Below are positions 1 to 8,810 of a stretch of 64,000 bases of DNA, piece after piece (the stretch's first letter is position 1; each line of letters starts with the position of its first letter). The stretch spans positions 1 through 64,000 of the forward strand of contig NZ_CVSQ01000017.1 in NCBI RefSeq assembly GCF_001180165.1, given 5' to 3'. The notes under the pieces are model-generated. The model had not been told where the DNA came from, made no database searches, and worked only from the letters and a program-made list of their open reading frames with translations. The translations under genes and the position numbers were made by a program. This stretch comes from Candidatus Pelagibacter communis (GTDB taxonomy: Bacteria; Pseudomonadota; Alphaproteobacteria; Pelagibacterales; Pelagibacteraceae).

Positions 1-897
1 AAAGAAAACACTGGTGCTATTGTTCATGCAACTAGCATTCCATACACAGCTCGATCACATTTTGAAGGTCAAAACTTAATGGAGTCAGGAGGAAAAGTTC
101 CTTACCAAGAAAAAACAGGTTGGCTTGGAAGAGCAATGAAAATAGCTAACCATAAAGGAGAGGGTTTAGCTTTATCTTTACCTATGCCGTTGTTATTAAG
201 AGGGGTACCTAAAAACAATAATTATTATCCTTCTGATGGACGTCTTCCAAGAGAAGAAACGCTTGAATTATTAAGATCAATTTACGCAGATAGTTCGGAA
301 GAGGAACTGTTAGATATGATGAATTTTGTTAAGAAAAGAAAAAATGAGCAAATGATGGGTATGACGTCGAGTTACGGAAAAAGAAAAAATGGCAACTTAG
401 CAATGAAAGCTGCTGAGTATTTAAAAAAACCCGATGGTCCAAGAGTTGCAGTATTTGAAGTAAATGGATTTGATACTCATGCTGCTCAAGGTGGAATTAA
501 CGGTACTCACACCAAATGCCTACTTGAAATGGATGAAATAATTGAAAATCTTAAGGTTTATTTAAAAGAAGCTTATAAAGATACTTTGATATTAACAGTT
601 ACAGAGTTTGGAAGAACAATCGCTCAAAATGGAGGAAATGGAACAGAACATGGTTACGGTACTGCTCTATTTATGGCCGGTGGTTTATTAAAGAAAAGCC
701 AAGTGTATTCTGATTGGCCAGGATTAAAAAGAAAAGAGCTTTATCAAGGAAGAGATTTAAATGCTACGATTGATGCACGATCTGTTTATGCCTCTGCCAT
801 GTCTACTGTATTTGATTTAGATTTTAATAGAATTCAAAAAGAAGTTTTCTTTGGAGACAAATTACAAAATTTATCTGACAAGCTTTTTAAAGCTTAA
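1..897 (+). CDS. DUF1501 family protein, C-terminal part (5' end outside window)
   Basis: The reading frame is open from base 1, so the first ATG at 79 is internal and this is the C-terminal part of a larger protein. It resembles the DUF1501 family, distant relatives of sulfatase/alkaline-phosphatase folds that are often exported. Visible segments are a VFEVNGFDTHAAQGG stretch and a VTEFGRTIAQNGGNGTEHGYG stretch; the latter, with conserved E, R and H residues, is the family's signature C-terminal metal-site-like motif, followed by the typical GR-D-LNAT-DARSVYA ending. DUF1501 genes usually follow a DUF1800 gene, which may lie just upstream. The biochemical role is not established. A weak hairpin follows the stop codon. 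Confidence 0.85.
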   Translation, partial: KENTGAIVHATSIPYTARSHFEGQNLMESGGKVPYQEKTGWLGRAMKIANHKGEGLALSLPMPLLLRGVPKNNNYYPSDGRLPREETLELLRSIYADSSEEELLDMMNFVKKRKNEQMMGMTSSYGKRKNGNLAMKAAEYLKKPDGPRVAVFEVNGFDTHAAQGGINGTHTKCLLEMDEIIENLKVYLKEAYKDTLILTVTEFGRTIAQNGGNGTEHGYGTALFMAGGLLKKSQVYSDWPGLKRKELYQGRDLNATIDARSVYASAMSTVFDLDFNRIQKEVFFGDKLQNLSDKLFKA

Positions 898-921
898 AGT
901 CTGGTTTTGCTGACTTTTAAA
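896..921 (+). terminator. Weak hairpin after the DUF1501 gene
   Basis: AAAGTC at 896-901 pairs with GACTTT at 912-917 across a 10-base loop and is followed by a short T/A stretch. It sits immediately after the stop codon and before the GTG start of the next gene. The stem is short and AT-rich, so termination activity is only a possibility. Confidence 0.3.
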
Positions 922-963
922 TCAAGGGACAACAAAGTTAACGGTTAAAATAAAGGCATCAGA

Positions 964-2349
964 GTGAAAAAAATATTACTAATCATTACTTTAAGCTTAT
1001 TAACTTCAAGCAATCTATTTGCTTCAGAGTGGTTCAATCAAATGAAATTCAATAAATGGCTTTTGGAAAATGGTCACTCTCAATATTTAAAAAATGGAGG
1101 TGAACCGGTTGATTATTGTGCAACATTAAAAAAAAATAGTGCTAGCTGGTTACATGAGGAATGTGGAAATTATCCTGAAGGAAAAATGATAACGATGAAC
1201 AATTTAGATATTAAAATTAAAAACAAAGCGTTATCAGGTACCAATATTGCTTATCATTCAAACCCAAACAGAGATACCTTGATTTACTATTTATGGAAAT
1301 ACTCATATAGAGATAGAGGTGGACATTTAAAAGAGTTTAAACCCACAAATAGTTCATACGATTTTAAATTCAACTTAATTGAAGATGAATTTGTAAAAAA
1401 GCAAATGAAAACTAAAGGCATCCTTAGTTATTTATATTATCAAGACGGTGAAGTATTAATTGACGAACTTTCTCCCAAAGAAAGATTAGGAGAGTTTTTG
1501 AATAATGAAACAAAATTTTATTCAATGTCGATGGGTAAGTCAGTAACTTCTTATTTAGTAGGCCACGCCATATGTGAGGGTTATATTGATGGAGTTGATG
1601 CAAGAGTAAATGACTGGCCTATAATAAAAGATTCACTTTATCATGATCAAAAATTAATTAATTTTTTAAACATGAATACTGGTGATCAAAAATATATCGA
1701 TGAGTTTGAAGATGGTACTAGTAAATTAGGTGCATATGAAGATAGAGATATAGAGACAACTATGCGTTTATTCTTTAGAAATAAAAATGCAAAAAAATCT
1801 AAGGAAAGATACAATTACAACGGATTTGTCACTCAGTTAATTTTAAACTATATGAAATTTAAAATCGGTGAAGATTATGACAAATTTTATAGCAAAGTTT
1901 TCAATGATAAAATAAAGATCAAAAATAGCATTCGTTATGGCTATACTAGTCTTCAAGAACATTTTGGAAATGGACATCCCAACATAATGGCAACAAGATT
2001 TGACTATCTTAGAATAGCAAAAGCTATAATGGATGATTATCAGAATGGCACTTGTGTTGGAAAATATTTAAAAGAGATTTACGAAAGAAGAATACCAAAA
2101 GGAAGCAAAGAAAAAGAAGAGCCCTTATTTAATCGTACAAAATCGTACGGGGGTCAATTTCATATGGATTTTCCAGGATTAAAAGACCAAATTATATTTG
2201 GTATGGGTGGCTATGGTGGGAATATGATTTTAATTGATGTAGAAAATTCAAGAATACTAGTTGTTAATTCCCTTCATTATAATAATAAAAAATACAAATA
2301 TAATCACAAAAAACTACTGTACGATCCATTTAAAAAAGGAAAAGGTTAA
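964..2349 (+). CDS. Exported serine hydrolase (class C beta-lactamase-like), copy 1
   Basis: This looks like a periplasmic serine hydrolase of the beta-lactamase/6-aminohexanoate-dimer-hydrolase superfamily. A GTG start gives a clean signal peptide (residues 1-20, ending LFA). The SxxK catalytic motif is SMGK at 189-192; a YNYN segment near 283-286 lies where the second-motif tyrosine is expected; GMGGYGGN near the C terminus resembles the usual HGG/GGYGG third motif. The N-terminal 150 residues before the SxxK are longer than in the next gene. The stop codon abuts the ATG of the following paralogue, so the two form a tandem operon. The substrate (peptide, amide or ester) cannot be read from the sequence. 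Confidence 0.8.
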   Translation: MKKILLIITLSLLTSSNLFASEWFNQMKFNKWLLENGHSQYLKNGGEPVDYCATLKKNSASWLHEECGNYPEGKMITMNNLDIKIKNKALSGTNIAYHSNPNRDTLIYYLWKYSYRDRGGHLKEFKPTNSSYDFKFNLIEDEFVKKQMKTKGILSYLYYQDGEVLIDELSPKERLGEFLNNETKFYSMSMGKSVTSYLVGHAICEGYIDGVDARVNDWPIIKDSLYHDQKLINFLNMNTGDQKYIDEFEDGTSKLGAYEDRDIETTMRLFFRNKNAKKSKERYNYNGFVTQLILNYMKFKIGEDYDKFYSKVFNDKIKIKNSIRYGYTSLQEHFGNGHPNIMATRFDYLRIAKAIMDDYQNGTCVGKYLKEIYERRIPKGSKEKEEPLFNRTKSYGGQFHMDFPGLKDQIIFGMGGYGGNMILIDVENSRILVVNSLHYNNKKYKYNHKKLLYDPFKKGKG

Positions 2350-3492
2350 ATGAGAAAAATCTTAACAGTTATTTTTATATTAATATTTTCAACTTCTGCT
2401 TTTGCAAATAAAAATAAAAATACTTGGGATTACCCTCTAATAGATTATCGAGGATGGGTTATTAAAGGTTCAAAAGATCATTATAAATTTCAATCAGATT
2501 TAAAAGAAGATAAAGACGTTCTAAAAGAATTTAAAAAAAATAAAGACACAGGAATTATTAGCTATCTATTATTTGAGAATGATAAAATTGTTATTGATGT
2601 TGCTGATATTCCTAAAAAAATTAGTAGCGGAGAATACATAATTGATGGTTTGTTACCCTCACATTCAATGGGCAAAAGTTTAGTGTCTTATGTAACAGGT
2701 CACGCAATTTGTGAAGGCTATATTGACAGTGTTAATGTAAAATTAAATGATTGGCCTTTAATTAAAGATACTCTTTACGAGGATGCGGTACTGCTTGATC
2801 TTCTGAATATGAAAGGTGGAGATCAAAAATGGGTTGGAGAAAGAAGAAATATTGGTTCGGACAATAGGATCAAAGGTGAGAAGCCAGAAGAGAACGTGAA
2901 TGTTATTGGTCTAGTAAAAGTAAAGGATAAATATTTAAGAGGCACAGAAAAAAGTAAACTGATTTATAATTATAGCGCTTTAACTACCAATGTAATCATG
3001 AATTACGTAAAACATAAAGCAGGTGATAATTGGGATAAATTATTACACAATGTATTTAATGAGCACGTTAAAGTTAAAAATAATGTTCAATTTCAAAAAT
3101 CTAGAAGATATGGAGATTTTGTTTCTGCAAGATATTCCTTTTATGCGGATAGATATGATTACTTAAGAATTGCAAAAACAATGATGGAAGATTGGCATAA
3201 CGATACTTGTGTAGGCAAGTATTTAAAAACAATTTATAAAAATAGAATTAAAAAGAAAGACAACGTAAAACATTCAACCGATGTAGGTCTTTATACAAAA
3301 TCCTATGGTGGCCAAATTCATTTTGATCTTTTTGGAATAAAAAAAGAAAGAAAAATTTTAGGATTAAGCGGATTTGCAGGACAAAATATATTGATTGATT
3401 TAGATAATAAAAGAATAATAGTTATTAGTTCATTATTTAGAAATTATAATTGGAAAAAAATTGTTTATAAAAAAATCAAAAATAACAGTTAA
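2350..3492 (+). CDS. Exported serine hydrolase (class C beta-lactamase-like), copy 2
   Basis: This is a shorter paralogue of the preceding gene, starting on the very next base. Signal peptide residues 1-19 (ending AFA) precede the mature domain. SMGK at 106-109 is the SxxK motif, embedded in HSMGKSLVSYVTGHAICEGY, which is nearly the same block as in copy 1. A YNYSA segment replaces YNYNG, and GLSGFAGQN is the third motif. Shared blocks across the whole length (KLNDWPLIKDTLY, NDTCVGKYLK, KSYGGQ) indicate tandem duplication followed by divergence. The function is inferred from the fold family only. Confidence 0.8.
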   Translation: MRKILTVIFILIFSTSAFANKNKNTWDYPLIDYRGWVIKGSKDHYKFQSDLKEDKDVLKEFKKNKDTGIISYLLFENDKIVIDVADIPKKISSGEYIIDGLLPSHSMGKSLVSYVTGHAICEGYIDSVNVKLNDWPLIKDTLYEDAVLLDLLNMKGGDQKWVGERRNIGSDNRIKGEKPEENVNVIGLVKVKDKYLRGTEKSKLIYNYSALTTNVIMNYVKHKAGDNWDKLLHNVFNEHVKVKNNVQFQKSRRYGDFVSARYSFYADRYDYLRIAKTMMEDWHNDTCVGKYLKTIYKNRIKKKDNVKHSTDVGLYTKSYGGQIHFDLFGIKKERKILGLSGFAGQNILIDLDNKRIIVISSLFRNYNWKKIVYKKIKNNS

Positions 3493-3503
3493 TGAAAAAG
3501 ATT

Positions 3504-3725
3504 TTAGCAGCAACCGCAGCTTTTTTTAGCAGCTTTTGGTTGATCATCAGCTTTTGCAGCTTCTAATTCTTTTTGTTCTTCCTCAAGAGCTTTTTGTTTC
3601 TTTGAAATCTTATCTTCAAAGTAATCATATAGAGAGGCAAAACCTAATTTAGAGGCTCTTTTTTCCTCATAATCTCTTCGCCCTTTAAGGTTTTCAATTA
3701 TTTTGACTATTTCTTGGTTTTGCAT
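3504..3725 (-). CDS. Small coiled-coil protein with Cys-rich C terminus
   Basis: This 73-residue protein has a charged helical body with a predicted coiled coil at about 42-60 (KKQKALEEEQKELEAA) and ends in KKSCGCC. I do not recognise a named family. The terminal C-G-C-C could bind a metal ion or an Fe-S species, or form a redox pair. It lies 30 bases downstream of umuC on the same strand, so it may be the third gene of the umuDC operon. It converges with the serine hydrolase pair, with 11 bases between the two stop codons. Confidence 0.7.
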   Translation of the reverse strand: MQNQEIVKIIENLKGRRDYEEKRASKLGFASLYDYFEDKISKKQKALEEEQKELEAAKADDQPKAAKKSCGCC

Positions 3726-3755
3726 GCTTCTTTTTTATTAAAAAAACCAGATAAA

Positions 3756-5033
3756 TCAACCTCTAATAGTTGGCAAACTATAAAAGTCAGCAGTATCAAT
3801 TTTAGAGGAATATTGCCTTCTCATGTTCCACTTTTTATGAACCCCAGCACTAGCGACACTTAAAGTGGATCTTCCATATCGATGATTAGTATTATCAATG
3901 GATCTCATTAAGCTATTTATTTTTTCATCCTTTTCAGATGTAAATAAATTTGTTTTATCACTTGCATTTGACAATCCTGTTAGCATGACACCTGCTTTTT
4001 GATAACGGTAACCATTTTTAAATATACTTTCCAATATTGAAACTGCTGTCTTAACTGTTTCAATACTGTTGTTTGTTGCAATTGGAAAATCAACAGTTTT
4101 TGCATTTGAATAATAACCAAAGTTTCTTTGGAAAGGACTTGTTCTAACAAAAACTGTAATTGCTTTTGCAACTAAAGACTCTGATCTAATTTTTTCAGAG
4201 GCATTTAAACAATAATTTGCGACTGCTTCTTTTAATTCTTGAAATGTTTCAATTCTTTTTCCAAATGATCTTGAAACTACACAACTTTTTCTTTTGGTAG
4301 TAGTTGTTTCTAACCCAATACAAGAAATTCCTCTAAGCTCCATTGCAGTTCTTGAACTTAAAACATTAGAAGATTTTTTGATCCAGGTATTAGATTTATT
4401 TTTTAATTGCTTAGCATTATAAATTCCATGCTTTTGATAAAACTTAGTTAGTTGTCTACCAACACCCCAGACATCATTGATTTCAACTTTTTCTAAAATA
4501 GGATCTAAGTTTTCAATGCCGATTAAACTTGTCACTCCAGATTGTTTTTTCTTAGCAATATGATTTGCAACTTTGCTTAAAGTCTTTGTATTTGCAATTC
4601 CAATACTTGTTGGGATACCCGTCCATTGTAAAACTGTTTCTCTAATTTCTTTTCCAACTTTTTCAACTTCACTATCAGGAAAGTTTGATAAATCTAAAAA
4701 GGCTTCATCAATGGAGTAAACTTCTATTTCTGAATTAAATCTTTTAAGAGTTCGCATTACTCTTCTTGATAAATCTCCATATAAAGAATAGTTTGATGAG
4801 AAAACTTCAACTTTATTTTTAAGAATAATATCTTTTGCTTTAAAATAGGGTTCACCCATTTTAATTCCCAAAGCTTTTGCTTCATTTGATCTTGAGATGA
4901 TACAACCATCATTGTTAGACAAAACTACAACAGGTTTTCTTCTTATTTTAGGATTAAATAATCTTTCACATGATACATAAAAAGAATTACAATCAATTAA
5001 TGCTATTTTTTTAGTACGTTGAATGGATGACAT
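3756..5033 (-). CDS. umuC: DNA polymerase V catalytic subunit (Y family)
   Basis: This is an error-prone translesion polymerase that acts with processed UmuD'. The Y-family motif [18 protein letters not shown] lies at the N terminus and SIDEAFLDL carries the catalytic Asp-Glu pair. A helix-hairpin-helix-type region ([18 protein letters not shown]) and a little-finger domain follow. At 425 residues it matches the length of E. coli UmuC (about 422). I chose the ATG at 5033 over an upstream TTG at 5042 because [19 protein letters not shown] places the start normally. It overlaps the 3' end of umuD by 23 bases, which is typical of translational coupling. Confidence 0.93.
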   Translation of the reverse strand: MSSIQRTKKIALIDCNSFYVSCERLFNPKIRRKPVVVLSNNDGCIISRSNEAKALGIKMGEPYFKAKDIILKNKVEVFSSNYSLYGDLSRRVMRTLKRFNSEIEVYSIDEAFLDLSNFPDSEVEKVGKEIRETVLQWTGIPTSIGIANTKTLSKVANHIAKKKQSGVTSLIGIENLDPILEKVEINDVWGVGRQLTKFYQKHGIYNAKQLKNKSNTWIKKSSNVLSSRTAMELRGISCIGLETTTTKRKSCVVSRSFGKRIETFQELKEAVANYCLNASEKIRSESLVAKAITVFVRTSPFQRNFGYYSNAKTVDFPIATNNSIETVKTAVSILESIFKNGYRYQKAGVMLTGLSNASDKTNLFTSEKDEKINSLMRSIDNTNHRYGRSTLSVASAGVHKKWNMRRQYSSKIDTADFYSLPTIRG

Positions 5034-5436
5034 AAGTAACAACCCCCCAAATAAAAATATCTTGTTCTTCGTTAATTAAAATTCTGTCAGAAAACTCTTT
5101 AGATCCAGAAGTTAAAAATTTTTTATCTCGTTCTTGAACTAAAGTTTTAACCACAAGTTCATCATGAACATTTGCAATCACTGTTGAAAAGTTTTTTGGT
5201 TTTAAACTTTTATCAACTACCAATAAGTCACCATCATTAATCCCAACATCGACCATTGATTTACCTTGAACTCTAATGATGAAAGTTGCTGGAACATTTC
5301 TTATTAAATGCATGTTCAGATCAATATCTTCTTCGATATAATCAGTAGCAGGGGAAGGAAAGCCAGCGCCTGCTTTATGTAGATAATAAGGGATTGTTAG
5401 TTTCATGTTCTTGTTTTGTTCTAATTTATAGACCAT
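5011..5436 (-). CDS. umuD: UmuD-like S24 self-cleaving protease subunit of Pol V
   Basis: This S24/LexA-type protease domain has no DNA-binding HTH. Numbering from the ATG at 5436 reproduces the E. coli UmuD layout: a scissile Ala24-Gly25 in [10 protein letters not shown], catalytic Ser60 in VQGKSM and Lys97 in LVVKTL. That correspondence supports this start over the internal Met11. The length of 141 residues fits the family (139 in E. coli). RecA-stimulated self-cleavage would give UmuD', the partner of UmuC. The upstream region carries an inverted repeat and phased direct repeats that probably control the operon. Confidence 0.92.
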   Translation of the reverse strand: MVYKLEQNKNMKLTIPYYLHKAGAGFPSPATDYIEEDIDLNMHLIRNVPATFIIRVQGKSMVDVGINDGDLLVVDKSLKPKNFSTVIANVHDELVVKTLVQERDKKFLTSGSKEFSDRILINEEQDIFIWGVVTYVIHSTY

Positions 5437-5442
5437 TTATAC

Positions 5443-5464
5443 AATACACTCAAGAGGTTGTATT
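5443..5464 (-). promoter_or_regulatory. Inverted repeat just upstream of umuD
   Basis: AATACA at 5443-5448 and TGTATT at 5459-5464 form a perfect 6-base inverted repeat with a 10-base spacer, beginning 7 bases upstream of the umuD ATG. The position would suit an operator or a 5' leader hairpin. No binding protein is identifiable in the window. Confidence 0.35.
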
Positions 5465-5477
5465 TTGAGTCCGTAAT

Positions 5478-5513
5478 TGAATCAAAAGTGAATCAAAACG
5501 TGAACATCGAAAA
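5478..5513 (-). repeat. Helically phased short direct repeats upstream of umuD
   Basis: TGAATCAAAA occurs at 5478-5487 and again at 5489-5498. A third, degenerate copy (TGAACATCGAAAA) begins at 5501. The copies start 11 and 12 bases apart, about one helical turn, so bound proteins would sit on the same DNA face. The first two copies contain GAAT-N7-GAAT at 5479-5493, which resembles the alphaproteobacterial LexA site GAAC-N7-GAAC and the element upstream of recA. Confidence 0.4.
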
Positions 5514-5581
5514 CAACATTTGGTGGACATGTGGATAACTTTTACAATAAGTAGTCTTAAAGTGATTTATAAAGGAAAATT

Positions 5582-5776
5582 ATGATTTGTATTAAAGCCA
5601 ATATTCCAGAAGAGTTAAACGAAATAGATGATGAATTAAAAGCAGTTTACCATAGCAAAGACACTGTTTGTTTTTTCATATTAAAAACAAGAGAATTAAG
5701 AAATAAGTTTATAGAAGAAACCAAGGGAATGAACAAAAGTGAAAGAGAAAAAGTTTACGAGGAATATAATAAATAA
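5582..5776 (+). CDS. Hypothetical 64-residue protein
   Basis: This is a small acidic/basic soluble protein with no recognisable domain. It contains two cysteines (MICIKAN and TVCFFIL) and a strongly charged C-terminal helix (NKSEREKVYEEYNK). A good ribosome binding site (AAAGGAAAATT) precedes the ATG, which supports it as a real gene. It is divergent from umuD across a 145-base gap and precedes the VOC gene by 3 bases, so they are likely co-transcribed. The role is unknown. Confidence 0.6.
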   Translation: MICIKANIPEELNEIDDELKAVYHSKDTVCFFILKTRELRNKFIEETKGMNKSEREKVYEEYNK

Positions 5777-5779
5777 ATT

Positions 5780-6163
5780 ATGAATATTTTAGATTTTGTG
5801 ATGGTTGGTTCTGATGATCATGAAAAGTCAGGTGATTTTTATGATGCTGTCTTTGAACCTTTGAAATTAAAAAGAGTTTTGAAAACACAAAAATACCTTG
5901 GTTACGCTCATTCAAGTGATCCAGAGAAAGTCCAATTTTATGTAACACGTCCAGTAAATGGAAAAGATGCAACGTTTGGTAACGGAACCCAAGTAACTTT
6001 ATTAGCAGATAATAAAGAAGCAGTTGAAAAATTTTACGAAATTGCAATCTCAAAAGGAGCAACAGATGAGGGAGCTCCAGGAGTGAGAAAAGATGGAAAT
6101 TATTATGGATATATTCGTGATTTAGATGGAAATAAGATTGCAGCTAAAAGTATTTTAAAATAA
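5780..6163 (+). CDS. VOC (glyoxalase/bleomycin-resistance) superfamily protein
   Basis: This 127-residue protein has the paired beta-alpha-beta-beta-beta modules of the vicinal oxygen chelate superfamily. It starts MNILDFVMVGSDDHEKSGDFYDAVFEPL, where the usual N-terminal metal-ligand His is replaced by Met/Val, and ends YYGYIRDLDGNKIAA, a common VOC ending. The loss of canonical ligands suggests a binding role or altered metal chemistry. It lies in a short operon with a GFA-family protein 12 bases downstream. The substrate cannot be assigned. Confidence 0.75.
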   Translation: MNILDFVMVGSDDHEKSGDFYDAVFEPLKLKRVLKTQKYLGYAHSSDPEKVQFYVTRPVNGKDATFGNGTQVTLLADNKEAVEKFYEIAISKGATDEGAPGVRKDGNYYGYIRDLDGNKIAAKSILK

Positions 6164-6175
6164 AAAAGGAGTTAT

Positions 6176-6541
6176 ATGAAACTAAATTGTCATTGTGGAG
6201 CTGTAGAGGCAGAAATTAAAGCTACAGTTAATGAATTAGCAAAAATTGTAAGATGCAATTGTTCTATTTGTAAAAGAAAAAATGCAACAATGGGGATGGT
6301 TAAAAACGAAGATTTTAAAGTTACTAAAGGACAAGATAAATTAAAACTTTATCAGTATCATACTAAAGTTGCTAACCATTACTTTTGTACTGAATGTGGA
6401 ATTTACACTCATCATAATCCAAGAAGTGCACCAGCTATGACTGGATTTAATTTAGGTTGTGTGGATGAAGTTAAAGTAGAGGATTTAAAAGAAGTAGCTT
6501 ACTTTGATGGTCTTAACCATCCAATGGATCAAGAAAAATAA
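6176..6541 (+). CDS. GFA / CENP-V family zinc protein
   Basis: This protein belongs to the glutathione-dependent formaldehyde-activating (GFA) fold, which holds two zinc ions. The zinc-binding cysteines are visible as CHCGAVEAEI at the N terminus, VRCNCSICKRKNA in the middle and YFCTECGIYTHH toward the C terminus. A clear AAGGAG ribosome binding site precedes the ATG. Proteins of this fold may aid S-hydroxymethylglutathione formation, but many have unknown roles. Formaldehyde handling would suit the C1-oxidising genes elsewhere in the window, though that link is inference. Confidence 0.82.
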   Translation: MKLNCHCGAVEAEIKATVNELAKIVRCNCSICKRKNATMGMVKNEDFKVTKGQDKLKLYQYHTKVANHYFCTECGIYTHHNPRSAPAMTGFNLGCVDEVKVEDLKEVAYFDGLNHPMDQEK

Positions 6542-6548
6542 AAGTTCA

Positions 6549-7478
6549 ATGAAATTATCTGAAGAGTGTTTTAAGAAAGTTAAAAAGGATTGTTTTAAAT
6601 TTATTAAATCACAAGAAACTCCAACTGAAAAGTTTGGCAATAAAGAGGGGATGATAAAGAATTTTTTAATCCCAATATGTTTTTGGATTGCAAAAAAAGC
6701 AGATAACACAAAACCTTACTTTGTTGGTTTAGCTGGAGGACAAGGAACAGGCAAAACAACTATTAGCTCCATAATAAAGATAATATTAGAAAAGTATTTT
6801 AAATTAAAAGTATTCAAGATCTCTATTGATGATTTTTATAAAACTAGAAAAGAAAGAATAGCTTTATCAAAAAAAGTACACCCAATGTTACTTACTAGAG
6901 GAGTTCCTGGAACTCATGATATCAATATGATGTTGGATTTCTTTAAAAAATCAAAAAGTAAAAAATTCAATAAATTAAAATTACCAAATTTTAATAAAGC
7001 AATTGATGACAGATTTCCTAAAACCAAATGGAACAAAATCAATAAAAGACCAGAAGTAATTATTTTTGAAGGATGGTGTGTTGGTGCAAGAGCGGAAGCT
7101 CACAAGACATTAAAAAAATCTATTAATTCTATGGAAAAGGCAAAGGATCGCAAACTGGTTTGGAGAAAATATGTTAATCAACAACTAAAAACTAAATATA
7201 AAAAGCTATATTCTCAGTTAAATTGCATGATTTACTTAAAAGCAAAAAACTTTAGTTTATTACAAAAGTGGAGATTAAAGCAGGAACATAAACTATGGTT
7301 AAAAACAAAGAAAAAGGGTGGTCATAAAATAATGAGTAAAGGAGATGTTATTAATTTTATGCAAACCTACCAAAGAATAACTCAAAACATGTTCAAAAAT
7401 ATGCCTAAATACGCCTCTATAATTTTAAATTTAAACAGTAACCATCAAATTAAAACTGCTGTATATAAATCGAAATGA
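6549..7478 (+). CDS. D-glycerate 3-kinase-like P-loop kinase
   Basis: This is a P-loop kinase of the plant/fungal glycerate kinase (GLYK) and YggC type, which would make 3-phosphoglycerate from glycerate and ATP. The Walker A GGQGTGKT lies at residues 63-70; ISIDDFYKTR and the family hallmark RGVPGTHD follow, then VIIFEGWCVGAR. I chose the ATG at 6549, 7 bases after the previous stop, because the upstream in-frame ATG at 6504 lies inside the GFA gene and adds an unrelated leader. Its stop overlaps the tolC start (ATGA). A glycerate kinase would link glyoxylate/glycine metabolism to glycolysis. Confidence 0.85.
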   Translation: MKLSEECFKKVKKDCFKFIKSQETPTEKFGNKEGMIKNFLIPICFWIAKKADNTKPYFVGLAGGQGTGKTTISSIIKIILEKYFKLKVFKISIDDFYKTRKERIALSKKVHPMLLTRGVPGTHDINMMLDFFKKSKSKKFNKLKLPNFNKAIDDRFPKTKWNKINKRPEVIIFEGWCVGARAEAHKTLKKSINSMEKAKDRKLVWRKYVNQQLKTKYKKLYSQLNCMIYLKAKNFSLLQKWRLKQEHKLWLKTKKKGGHKIMSKGDVINFMQTYQRITQNMFKNMPKYASIILNLNSNHQIKTAVYKSK

Positions 7479-8767
7479 AAAAAATATTTATAATAGTAAT
7501 TACATCAATATTATATTTTAGTAATGCTTTCGCAGTTACGCTTCTTGATGCATTAAATCAAACTTATAAAAATAATATTCAATTAAATGCTGAGAGAGAA
7601 AATATTAAAGCATCAGAAGAGGATGTAAATATTGCAAAGGCTGACTACAAACCTTCATTAACATTAAGTGGAACAAAAAGTATTGAAGATACAAATAAAC
7701 TTACCAATCAAAGTGGAGGTGATGCAAGTATAACTGATGTAGACCCGTTCACTACTTCAATTAAATTAGAACAAACATTGTTAGATTTTGGTAGGGGCTT
7801 AACTCTTGAAAAAAATATTACTGCTTTAGATTTAGCAAAAGCTCAATTAGTTAAAAAAGAACAAGATATTTTGCATAAAGCAATCGATGCTTTCACAAAT
7901 TTAATTTTAGCTAGAGAAACTTTAAATATAAATGAAAAAAATTTAAATCTTTTAATTAGACAAGTTGAAAATGATCAAATTAGAAGAGACAGAGGTCAAA
8001 TTACAAACACTGACTTAGCTCAATCCGAGTCATCACTTGCAGGTGCTCAAGCTCAATTTGCAAAATCAAAAAGTGATTTATTAATTAGTAAACTAAATTA
8101 TGAGAATATAATTGGTAAAATTAGTGATCCAAACCAATTACAGAAAAATTCAACAGCAATAGTCAATATTCCAAAATCTTTAAACGAGGCAATTGGTATT
8201 TCAAAACAAAATAATCCGGATATTCAAATAGCAAAATTTGATTTAGCTAAAGCTGAAAAAGAATTAGCAATTTCAGAGTCAGACTTAAAACCAACTGCTT
8301 CTTTATCTTTAGAAAGATCTTATACTGATGATCTAAGTTCTACATATGATGAAAGAGAAAAAGATGTATTAAAGGCAACAGTTAATTGGCCTTTTTATTC
8401 AGGTGGAAAAAAAAGATCAACTATTTCTAAAAATTCAAACTTAACTACCAGAAAAAGATTACTGTTAGATGATGCTGTTAGAACAAATGAAACAAATGTA
8501 GCAAGTGCTTGGTCTAGTTTAGAGTCTTCAGAAAGTTTTTTAAATTCAGTTAGGGTTCAAGTTAATGCAGCTGAAATAGCTAATGAAGGAATAGCTGCAG
8601 AATACGAAAGAGGCTCGAGAACAACTTTAGATGTTATCCAATCAAATGCTTTATTACTTTCCGCTCAGATTTCTTTAGCAAATTCTGAGAAAAATTATCT
8701 CATGGCTCAATACAATCTGCTTAAGTCAGTAGGTTTGCTTAATAGCCAATATCTAAAACTTAAGTAA
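7475..8767 (+). CDS. tolC: TolC-family outer membrane efflux protein
   Basis: This is the outer-membrane channel for tripartite efflux or type I secretion. A signal peptide (residues 1-20, ending NAFA) precedes two internally similar halves with long helices rich in Ala, Asn, Gln and Leu. The first half shows LLDALNQTYKNN and the second LNEAIGISKQNNPDIQIAKFDLAKAEKEL, typical of the OEP repeat. At 430 residues it is normal for alphaproteobacterial TolC. It is translationally coupled to the upstream kinase by an ATGA overlap. No inner-membrane partner is adjacent; the RND protein at 61.8 kb is of the MMPL type and not an obvious partner. Confidence 0.9.
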   Translation: MKKIFIIVITSILYFSNAFAVTLLDALNQTYKNNIQLNAERENIKASEEDVNIAKADYKPSLTLSGTKSIEDTNKLTNQSGGDASITDVDPFTTSIKLEQTLLDFGRGLTLEKNITALDLAKAQLVKKEQDILHKAIDAFTNLILARETLNINEKNLNLLIRQVENDQIRRDRGQITNTDLAQSESSLAGAQAQFAKSKSDLLISKLNYENIIGKISDPNQLQKNSTAIVNIPKSLNEAIGISKQNNPDIQIAKFDLAKAEKELAISESDLKPTASLSLERSYTDDLSSTYDEREKDVLKATVNWPFYSGGKKRSTISKNSNLTTRKRLLLDDAVRTNETNVASAWSSLESSESFLNSVRVQVNAAEIANEGIAAEYERGSRTTLDVIQSNALLLSAQISLANSEKNYLMAQYNLLKSVGLLNSQYLKLK

Positions 8768-8771
8768 TTAT

Positions 8772-8800
8772 TTGATTTTTAAGGCTAAAAAATAAATATA
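8772..8800 (+). promoter_or_regulatory. Candidate recA promoter
   Basis: TTGATT at 8772-8777 and AATATA at 8795-8800 are spaced by 17 bases in the 107-base gap before recA. They match sigma-70 -35 and -10 elements reasonably, but AT-rich DNA produces such matches by chance. Confidence 0.35.
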
Positions 8801-8810
8801 TTGCTAATGA

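Noticed and set aside
897-963. Possible tRNA or small RNA gene in the gap before the serine hydrolases
   Set aside because: No cloverleaf, no TTCGA-type loop and no CCA end; only a weak terminator-like hairpin.
6504-6548. Upstream ATG start of the glycerate kinase
   Set aside because: It lies within the GFA gene; the ATG at 6549 sits just after that gene's stop and gives a normal start.
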